Assembly (NCBI RefSeq): GCF_963678635.1 | Contig: NC_087070.1 | Coordinates: 22,927,419-22,991,418, forward strand | Origin: Symsagittifera roscoffensis | Taxonomy: Eukaryota > Xenacoelomorpha > Acoela > Convolutidae | Length of the DNA stretch: 64,000 nt | Reading direction: 5' to 3' | Shown here: positions 57,701-64,000 of the stretch, one piece after another | Numbering within the stretch: position 1 is the first letter of the stretch | Layout: each line of letters begins with the position of its first letter | Position numbers and translations under genes: made by a program | Notes under the pieces: generated by a model | Databases searched by the model: none | What the model was told of the DNA's origin: nothing | Seen by the model: the letters and a program-made list of their open reading frames with translations, nothing else

Positions 57701-60700
57701 TTTCCAATTTTCTTTTCTACAGTTTCAAGCGAATAAATACAGTTCACGGGGTTTTTTGATATATGCTTAACTTTTCTGTTGGAAGAGAAATTTTTAGTTT
57801 TTTTTATGCATAATTTTTATTTATTTTTGTTCTGAAGTACCTGAAATCAGTTTTTGTTGTAATTACTTAGGTGTGATTTAGGTTTGAGCATTTTCGTTTT
57901 TCTTGATGGGCGCCTTTTTTCATCGTAATCTATTTTTGTTGCGAGCCAGCTCTCTTATGGTTGCCTATTAACTTCAGATTTGATAAATTTGATGCAATTG
58001 GGTTATTTTTGTAGGTTTCCAGAGTTTGTAGGTTTTCTGCAAGTTATTTTTTGTGGAATTTTGTATTTAAGTTATTTAAATTTCATTTGTTAATTTTTTT
58101 ATTTTGATGTTTTATAGCAGATTGTTTGATTGAAAGATTTATAGCAAAGTTTTTGGGTGCATGTTCGAATTTTTTGAATATCGATTTTTGGATAGAAAAT
58201 TGTTTCTTAGTTTCTATTATATCTTATCCCAACGATCTATTAGTTTGGGTATTAGTTTAGTCATACGATCGATTAGTTTCGTCATAGAAAGAAATAACTG
58301 ATGTTTGAGTAGCTCGCATACTCATTATTTTTGGGGTTATTGATTTCTGTAAGAATTCATATAAAATTGTCCTTGATCTTATATCCTACGATTTATTCAG
58401 TAGACTTATTTATGTTCTGATCTTTGGCTTTTTACTTTGCATCGGAAGTAAAGAAAGAAAGAAAGAAAGAAAGAATTTATTTCTTCAGATATGATGCATA
58501 CAAAAACATTTAACAATCAAACATGCGAACAAACTCTACAAAGCATCAATTAATCATCTGAAGAGGATAGACAAAGGTCAAAGATATGACCACTGGGTGT
58601 CTACCCTGAGTATAATAACAAACAAGAACTGAAGAAATAAAATTAGAAGAGCCTAAATTTAAGTGTTACCTTTTGTGTTATGGTGTTACAATTGTGCCTT
58701 TGTTATGTTCTTCAAAAACCCTGGTATCTCGAAATTTCTAAAGTCTTAGAAGCTCATCATCTTTTCAGCCAGTATTCAGAGCCTCATATGAGGTTCTGAC
58801 AGCATCCAGTGACAGACGTAATGAGAAAAAAAATAAAAAATTCTCTCTCAAATCCGTCTAAGTACATGAGAAAATATAAATTTTTATAAAAATGTCGATA
58901 TCTCGAAAACTAGCAAGTTTTAGATGCTCTTATTATCGCATTAGAATCCGAAGCTTAAAAGGGTTTCTGATAGCACCCAACTCAAGGGTTAAATATTTAG
59001 CATTAAACAGAAACGGGAAATTATTTAAACACATTTTGTACTAATTCATAATTACCAAGAATGTAGTTATCTCTAAACTTATGAACAAATAGAATTTCAC
59101 CATTTCTTTCCATAAGGCCGAAGTTCTTCGGCAACAAGCTATTCTCACCCAAAATATTTAAGAGTTTTGAACCTCTGTATGTTAATGACTGTAATTTAGT
59201 TTTATTCTTGCAAAAAGGAGGACAAAAGGTAATAGAACTCGATTTTCTAGTATTGTATGCAAAGTTTTTCAGTGTAAACAACGAATTAAGATATGGATTT
59301 GGATTTCTATTATGAGCAGATCTCAAACAGAACTTCAGTAGATCATAAATATACAGTTCATGTACTGTTAATATTTTATTATCATAAAAAGTACTGGTAA
59401 TGCTGTCATATTTTCTTTTGAAAAAAATCATTCTTATGATTTTTCTTTGAAACAAATGAATTTGATTGAGCGCTGCAAAGCTAGTTCCGCCATATACGAG
59501 CAAGCCATATTGTATAATTGGTTTAATGTTAGCATTATAATATTTCAACAAAACAAATTTTGGAACCAAATACCTCATTTTTGAAACAACACCACAATGT
59601 CTACCTAGTTTAATTTTCAATTTTTCAATGTGCTGAGTGAATGTTAACTTACAATCAACTATTACTCCTAAATACTTACATGCTGACTGAGGATTATACG
59701 CAATATTATCAATTTCAATTTTAAGGTTAGAAGCACTTCCATTATCAAAACTAATTAAGGTGGTTTTATCTGAATTAATTGTTAGTTTATTTAAATTCAT
59801 CCATTCTGATATCTTTGTGACATCCTCTTGGAAACATTCAAACCTTGCGCTATTACTGGCTATGTTGGTATCATCCGCAAACAGAAAAACTTTTGAGCTA
59901 GATGCAGCAAGGTGCAAACCATTTATATACACCAAAAAGAGAAGGGGACCTAAAACAGATCCCTGGGGAACACCGGTGGTCACTGGCAACCAATCCGACG
60001 AATAGTCATTTATTTGAACACATTGAAATCTGTTGTTTAAGTAACTGTTAAACCAAGCGAGACAATTACCCCGGATACCATAATTTTCCAATTTACTCGA
60101 AAGAATTTTCATATCCAGAGTGTCAAATGCTTTCTTCAAGTCAACAAATAGGCTGCATTTAATTTTCTTGTCTTTACACATTCTTAATCTTTCAGTTAAT
60201 TCAGCTAACGCATCAATGGTTGCAAACTTTTGCCGGAAACCAAATTGTCCTTCGTAAATAATATTAAATTTTTCAAGGTAATTATACAACCTAGAGTGCA
60301 TGATTTTCTCGAAGATTTTGCCACAGCTATTTAAGAGTGCTATTGGACGGTAATTGCTAATATCCAATTTGCTTTCAGATTTATGCAGAGGCATAACTTT
60401 GGCATATTTCAGCGCCTGAGGAAAGGTGCCACTTCTAAATGATAAGTTAATTAGATAAGTTAAGTAGGGAGCTAGAACAAAACAGGTTTTAATGAGGAAC
60501 ATGTTACTTATTTCATCCATGCCACAAGAATTTGTCGGTTTCAGGCTATTAATAGTGTTTAAAATCTCGACAAACGAGCATTCAAAAAGGTACATAGAAT
60601 GAGTCACACTTTCAGTTGGGACGACTTTATTGCCACAGGCAATTTTGTTTTTGGCAAGCTTTAATCCAATTGTAGCAAAGTAGTCGTTGAAAGCATTGGA

Positions 60701-63206
60701 TATGGTGTGCGGATCAGAAACATTAGTCCCTTCTAACTGTATGGTGGGTACCTTTGAACTTCCTTTTTGTTTACCGTTTATTTCATTTAACAACTTAAAT
60801 ACCTGTCTCGAGTCTCCGATACAATTGTTAAATCTTTTAAAGTAATACTCTTTTTTTAGTTTTCTTATCATTAATTCAACGTTTTTCCTTTTATTGTGGA
60901 AATTGTTTTCATTTTCAATATTGCTAACATCAAGTTTCCAAATTTTGTGTAGTTTGTTTCTTTTTAAAATTGCATTTTTCAATTCTTTACAAAACCACGG
61001 CGCGTTAACATTTGTACGTTTGACTTTTGAATTTCTTATCGGTGTAAATATATTAATGCTTGAAAGCAAACATTCACTAAATGCATCATAAGCAACATTT
61101 ATGTCGGGTTCATTGACTACATGAGATTGTTCTAGCATTTCTTTTATAAGAATTATAAAGTCATTCAGGGATTTCTCCTTTTTTAAAAAGGACATGTCAC
61201 GATACGTTGAAGATAATAATTCATTTTCTGTCAAACTAAATTGAAGGACGATTGGGCAATGATCCGAAAAGCATTCATTTTCTAGGGTTCTTATAGATGG
61301 ATTGCGAATATTGCATGCTATTATATGATCAATACATGTTCCATTTTTTCCAGTGATGCGAGTTTCATTTTTATTTAAAGTGTTGCAAAGCTCAGCTTCG
61401 CTACTGTGTGATTCTTTAAATTCGAAAAGCTTTTATAAAGTCATATCCATTTTTCTTTGAACTTGAATGTTTCTTTTTTGTTTTGAAGGAGTAGTTTTGA
61501 CCTTTATAGTTTGCCGCCAGTTCTCTACGAGTCCGATGCCAAAAAACTGAAATGAATCAATAGTGTTGTCTTAGTAATTTTGCCGACGATACTGGTCCTT
61601 GATAAACACTACTTCTTTTATCCTACTTGTTTGTAGGGATTGATTTCAGCTTTTAAATGTGTTAAGGCTCTGCTGTCGGGTATTGATGAGACAGCCTCTC
61701 TGAATAGAGAGGTCAGGGAACTGGAGGACCAGATAGACCTGGAGAGCAAGAAGAAGACTGTAAAGAACCTGGAGAAGATGAAACAGGACTTGGAACAGGT
61801 AAAACGCGAGAGGGAGGTTGAAGGAAGAAAGGGTACATCGTCATAACAGAATGACAGACAGATGCGAAAAGCGAAAAGTCTCTAAAATTCAAATTTCACT
61901 AAACTTTCAAGCGCTTTTTTGAATATTTGAAGATTGAATTATGATTTACTGACATAATTACTTTCGGGAAGAACTTAAGAAAAAGTGGAAGGAAAATCTT
62001 GAAGTTCAAGTAAAATATTCTGTTGAGTATTATGGTCTCCTTCAGAATGAAATTTTGTCCATGAAAAAATAAAAATTAGCGAACTTTGTAGTCCTCGAAG
62101 TTTTAATGTTTGGCGAGCTTCAAGTTCAAGTTAATGGTACTGAGAGATGGCAGAAAAATGGATTATTTTTTAAGATATCCTACAGTATCAAAGCAAACGA
62201 GATAAAATAAACAACGAATATAAGCAAGGATAGCCGGTTGCTGTGCATGTAGCACAGAATGTTCCGAACACATATAAATGTGTCCATAAAAAAGCTGTCA
62301 TAAAAAGTTGAAGTTTTTCTATTTCTTCAATTTAGTGTCGTTTTTGTGGGTGTTGTGACGAGAGAACTATACAAATGCCTGTAAAGTTAGCGAATTAGGC
62401 ATAATTGTTAACAGTTATCTTCAAAAAATGAAAAACAACAAAAACATCAAAAAAATTCTAGAAGTTTTAATTTTTTTTTTCACAATGTTTTGAATATTTT
62501 AGAAATTTTTTATAGCAACAGTAGCGCTAAATGAGGCTTCTATAATTTTCATCCTTTTTAAAATCAAGTTTTTAGCTTATTTGGTCATTTGCTATTAATT
62601 TTATATAACGAACTTTACTAGATCGCGTTACTTGCTCGAAATTAGACCACATCTCAAAAATTTCCTACCAGTTTTTCTCACACTGGAACAGCTTTTTAAA
62701 GTGTTTCAAATGTTGTTCGAATCTAGACTGAGAGGACTTTACTATGATATACCTAGCAACCCATTCCGTTGATTATTTGTGGTACCTGGTTTTTTATAAG
62801 GAAAAAGAATAAAAAAAACTAAAATACACCCGATTACAAAGTTCCTCTCCATTTTCAGTTGTCGCAATAATGATACTAATATACTTGAAATGAGATCTAC
62901 TTTTTAAATGAAAACTGAGCGTCCCCATTACATTAAAAAATTAGCTTGCTTACTTATTACTCAACTGTAGAAACATTTTGAACTCATATTTCAGATAGGA
63001 AAAGAACTGTTTTCTAATGCATCCAGGGGTATTCTGAAGTTGATTTAAAGCTGATTTGTTTAATTTGTAAACATTTGTTTTTGTTGTGCAGGTGAGGCAG
63101 GAGAAGAAAGATAAGTTGGAGAAACAAAGACAGATGCAGAGAAACGCATACATGTCCACGGGTAGTCAGAGGGAAGAGAACGAGAACGGTCGCAGTTCAT
63201 CTTCAG
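45721..63206 (+). CDS. CCDC22: Coiled-coil domain-containing protein 22 (CCDC22), 3' end beyond window
   Basis: Subunit of the CCC complex (with CCDC93 and COMMD proteins), part of Commander, which works in endosomal cargo recycling. Exons: 45721-45874, 47584-47725, 48093-48468, 53823-53985, 54475-54632, 54991-55162, 55593-55733, 56175-56317, 56735-56791, 61637-61798, 63092-63206 (phase 1, continuing). About 594 aa are visible; human has 627. The N-terminal NN-CH-type region includes SLRRLGVPF and LPESMSLRFRMCSEIAEKI...YQTLLYPNE. The coiled-coil C-terminal half has VSLNGKLDRAFHVTDEI, YKLLATLHENCQ and VRELEDQIDLESKKK, all close to human CCDC22. Introns 1 and 7 start with GC, not GT (GCAAGTA). 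Introns 3 and 9 carry antisense LINEs. Confidence 0.93.
45875..47583 (+). other. CCDC22: GC-AG intron 1 of CCDC22 with matching 8-bp ends
   Basis: The exon ends GAGG and the intron begins GCAAGTA; the next exon follows ttatttag and also begins GCAAGTA. The octamer GGCAAGTA is therefore present at 45874-45881 and at 47583-47590. Only the GC donor keeps the frame: the nearby GT (45879) gives a shifted frame with an early stop. The intron holds two copies of a repeat (45960-46100 and 46565-46700, sharing 'catcggactgg.ttgagt') and two CTGTGC-hairpin repeats. Confidence 0.75.
46415..47094 (+). repeat. Two copies of a repeat end with CTGTGC hairpin
   Basis: 46430-46478 and 47045-47094 both read gtcc/cgt-aacattct, a hairpin (CTGTGC...GCACAG, perfect at 46445-46462), then 'agcaaccggctatccttg' and diverge after CTTG. 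A reverse-complement copy at 62225-62268 has the same end. The shared right boundary suggests a transposon terminus. Confidence 0.65.
48566..49110 (+). mobile_element. Hairpin-ended tRNA-like element in CCDC22 intron 3
   Basis: 'ctttttcccaatctaactcg', 'ataatcacgatctgtagcat', A-box-like 'ccttggccaagtggaaagg' (about 48708), B-box-like 'gcgagatcaaatccgctgtg', then a perfect 3' terminal hairpin GCGAAGC-GCA-GCTTCGC at 49086-49102 and tactgtgt. About 545 bp. No ORF. Confidence 0.65.
49219..49243. repeat. (GA)n microsatellite, tail of LINE 2
   Basis: About 12 GA units flanked by a T-run on the left. On the minus strand it is the 3' (CT)n tail just after an AATAAAGTG sequence of LINE 2. Confidence 0.85.
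49370..51900 (-). pseudogene. LINE 2 ORF2, reverse transcriptase part
   Basis: 757 codons open from 51643; the frame extends upstream through a single TGA near 51690 to ILGDFNINYLNKHEAKF, the end of the endonuclease, near 51850. RT motifs: LPLNKPLGPSKIPAWAL, NYRPISITPTLSKLFEKIF, AAFLDLSKAFDSLSH, LEQGVPQGTVLGPLLFNLYV, and YADDTTLL as catalytic box. Residues needed for polymerase activity look intact in this copy. It runs against the direction of CCDC22 transcription. Confidence 0.85.
51832..52602 (-). CDS. LINE 2 ORF2 N-terminus: hydrophobic leader, 2A-like motif, AP endonuclease
   Basis: 256 codons. Residues 1-20 and 48-69 are hydrophobic. Residues 71-79 are GDIEVNPGP, which fits the 2A ribosome-skipping consensus D-x-E-x-NPG-P exactly. 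Directly after it the APE endonuclease begins: YITLNCRSIKNK, GLTETWLDE. The frame is lost near 51890 before ILGDFN. 2A-like sequences at the ORF2 N-terminus are known in CR1-type LINEs of several invertebrates; here the motif would release the endonuclease-RT from a short hydrophobic leader peptide. Confidence 0.8.
   Translation of the reverse strand: MFSQWLLKTLLIFSLLTSIPIKYNEPNSTALLKTRNMTSNRHFRFTAGIYCAVVILTFQIGILEILLLQCGDIEVNPGPALSYGILANKAKEHHNFLKYITLNCRSIKNKHMEMRFLSEIVDSNTIIGLTETWLDETCDHQTYSFCRTTHEIFRCDRNKKCTGQHAGGGTLLLIPKKFNLKIREDLNYLRPSHFEGLWVEYSPIISKKSKRQIIAIAYNPHKQFKEIFIEDTLKVSITLPPKREMLRFWEISILTT
52650..53627 (-). CDS. LINE 2 ORF1: SGNH-type esterase protein
   Basis: 325 codons, no lesion. 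An esterase fold is suggested by ordered blocks: LIIGSSFLAEF (nucleophile Ser at residue 89 or 90), FQDGTNSLTR (GTN at 137-139, block III Asn), and FFDEVHLM (Asp229-x-x-His232, block V). A basic, Pro/Asn-rich tail follows. ORF1 esterases are known in CR1/L2 LINEs and may bind membranes or assist RNP handling. The nearest alternative start is residue 17. It could still be translated. Confidence 0.75.
   Translation of the reverse strand: MTPTAPLFLAFSWLHTMSTPMLLMLPDDFTKLNPEQKDKYYVQIYNLVNVLATSSNPPNSNQNAKGLRAPIDFAAKVIPTDTQNLIIGSSFLAEFDTKELPKDVAVHSYRGSFCSEKQSVVKKYDDTELKSVTFQDGTNSLTRELHKPVDDIFETFCATISEIETKFSPTIINICQVPPVKSGPDSVSGKRITEFNSLIAHKFKKKKYQIVPIYDKIVSINDYQSIFFDEVHLMRSVSTLKNAIMEKVLPLSSLSPRVVSPNTSNSRGPAHPQRNRMKPGSSQVSWGPEHPKSLASHGFSNNQTYNYMNTNRSNYDLRHNRYYPY
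56847..57251 (+). mobile_element. Hairpin-ended tRNA-like element in CCDC22 intron 9
   Basis: Starts ACACTATC, then 'ttcttctaacctcagtcgca', 'tgatagcatgtgctttatca', 'gcttttgctgcatcgcatcg', a B-box 'aaggttcgaatccgatacac', 'taattcgatgcttatttcta', 'tcgtgttctcgatagtgttt' and the end gcttcgcatctgtgt. The 126-codon ORF across it is not real: it spans repeat-internal sequence. Confidence 0.65.
57252..58448. other. CCDC22 intron 9 sequence between repeats
   Basis: AT-rich with T-runs. 57390-57520 is a diverged relative of the 38085 repeat ('cagggtacactctggga'). No gene or exon seen. Confidence 0.45.
58450..58474. repeat. (GAAA)n microsatellite, tail of LINE 3
   Basis: Six tandem aaag/gaaa units. On the minus strand these follow the LINE 3 3'UTR, so they are its tail. 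Confidence 0.8.
59021..61379 (-). CDS. LINE 3 reverse transcriptase, ORF intact but lacking most of the endonuclease
   Basis: 737 codons open from the internal ATG at 61234; the same frame extends upstream to 61379 and contains the endonuclease end (TCIDHIIA, CFSDHCPIVLQF). RT motifs: LKPTNSCGMDEISNMFL, NYRPIALLNSCGKIFEKIM, SLFVDLKKAFDTLDM, TTGVPQGSVLGPLLFLVYI, FADDTNIA. Thumb and C-terminus are present (YRGSKLLNIL). I saw no stop or frameshift, so the copy is young although 5'-truncated. It differs from LINE 1 and LINE 2 in sequence and tail, so three LINE families are represented. Confidence 0.85.
61381..61408 (+). repeat. 3' end fragment of a hairpin-ended element
   Basis: 'tgcaaagctcagcttcgcta' plus ctgtgt: only the terminal stem-loop of the family remains, next to LINE 3. 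Confidence 0.6.
61799..63091. other. CCDC22: CCDC22 intron 10
   Basis: AT-rich, no gene. It carries a reverse-complement copy of the CTGTGC-hairpin repeat end at 62225-62268 (CTGTGC 62241-62246, GCACAG 62252-62257). Confidence 0.5.
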
Positions 63207-63494
63207 GTATTACTATCGAGTGTGGAAAATTGGTTTAATTTGTGCTGAGCTAAATTGGTCGAAAGGTACAAAACAGCCAAAAAATACGTCATGATTTGAT
63301 TGAAATTTTCAAGTCGTGTTAGCCTTTTTCAAGTTGAGTTGAAATAGTGAATCTATCAAAGAAGTGTTTTAGTACAAACCTTCTTTTTCGCTGACATAAC
63401 TCGCAAATAAAAGTGTTCATTGAAGGTGGAGAGTGTTCACCTATTTGGTGGAACGTTTGGTGTTATCACGATGTGTAGCATTGGAGCTTTCATT

Positions 63495-64000
63495 ACACTT
63501 GCGAAGCGAGTGTATTAGTACGAACCTTTTTTTCCAACCTAAGTCACAAATTTGGTGCTACTTTTGGGGCACCTTTACATCTTTTTCATAGTATGTGCTT
63601 TGATATTCGTTATAAATCGTTTGGCAGTATTAAGTTAACATTGGTTTGACAGTAATAAGTTAACATAGTTGATGCGTTTTTAATTCATCAAATGAACCGA
63701 AAAAAACTATTAGTTTCAAACAGCAGTACAATGAACAAAAAGCTCAATTTTAGAAATTTTCCAATTCTTTGTATCTCGAATTTGTTTTTGAAATGCATAA
63801 TTTATGCATAATTTGGCTTTTTTCCATTTTATTACATGCAAAATTGTGTCTTTTTGTATTTGGTGCTACTTTTGCTGCATCGAATTGGCAATTTATTAGC
63901 ATATGTAGCTGCGTTATTGGTGGCTAGTTTTTGAGGATTTTAAGCATCCGTGGCTGAGTGGTTAGTGCGTGAGACTCAAATTTGATAGGTCGATGATTCG
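63495..64000 (+). mobile_element. Hairpin-ended tRNA-like element (long form), cut by window end
   Basis: Starts with a 5' stem-loop ACACTTGC-GAA-GCGAGTGT at 63495-63513, then 'tttttttccaacctaagtca', 'tcatcaaatgaaccgaaaaa', 'gctgcatcgaattggcaatt', and an A-box 'tggctgagtggttagtgcg' at 63951-63969 that fits the Pol III consensus well. The B-box is just being reached ('gatgattcg') at the edge. An older, shorter relative lies directly before it (63377-63490). Confidence 0.7.

Larger units (their letters stand above)
58449..61379 (-). mobile_element. LINE 3: 5'-truncated non-LTR retrotransposon, antisense in CCDC22 intron 9
   Basis: On the minus strand it begins inside the endonuclease C-terminus at 61379 and runs through the RT to a 3'UTR and a (CTTT)n tail (GAAA units at 58450-58474 on +). 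5' truncation is the usual result of incomplete target-primed reverse transcription. It abuts a short 3'-end fragment of a hairpin-ended element (61381-61408). Confidence 0.85.

Noticed and set aside
49219-58474. CRISPR array or satellite in the GA/GAAA tracts
   Set aside because: Plain microsatellites that are the tails of LINE 2 and LINE 3; no spacer structure anywhere in the window.
63951-64000. Functional Ser/Leu tRNA gene at the window end
   Set aside because: The same sequence occurs inside dispersed repeats (9119, 25291, 38558); it is a repeat segment cut by the edge.

Overview
The window is AT-rich, intron-rich animal DNA, most likely from an invertebrate. Four conserved metazoan genes lie on the + strand, split by GT-AG introns and two GC-AG introns. 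The introns and spacers are packed with non-LTR retrotransposons and small dispersed repeats. I cannot name the species. All gene calls come from reading translated exons against what I know of the families; no search was run.

Layout. 1-9648: a tandem duplication of about 5.4 kb. Each unit carries a decayed reverse-transcriptase element of the type with a C-terminal restriction-like endonuclease, then the first three exons of a GRAM-domain gene, then a tRNA-like repeat. The left unit is cut by the window edge and its exons are broken; the right unit supplies the usable exons. 7898-21155: the GRAM-domain gene (13 exons, about 642 aa, C-terminal membrane segment). 10561-12094: a near-identical 757-bp duplication with a palindrome at the junction. 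21156-27942: gene-poor repeats. 27943-30226: ALG8, complete in two exons. 31389-45198: TRAPPC8, complete in four exons; its first intron holds a damaged two-ORF LINE in sense orientation and several hairpin-ended repeats. 45688 to beyond 63206: CCDC22, eleven exons in the window, C-terminal end missing. Its introns hold two antisense LINEs, one of them a CR1-like element with an SGNH-esterase ORF1 and a 2A-like motif at the start of ORF2.

The four host genes all act in the endomembrane system: GRAM protein at ER contacts, ALG8 in ER N-glycosylation, TRAPPC8 in TRAPPIII, CCDC22 in the CCC/Commander endosomal recycling complex. This is probably coincidental synteny. TRAPPC8 and CCDC22 are only about 0.5 kb apart on the same strand. 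All four genes have a pyrimidine-rich splice acceptor 10-145 nt upstream of the start codon, which fits either 5'UTR introns or spliced-leader trans-splicing.

The repeat landscape is the most unusual aspect. Many unrelated-looking dispersed repeats each carry a short perfect hairpin whose arms change in a compensatory way between copies. One abundant family has a hairpin at each end and a tRNA-like A-box/B-box segment inside.
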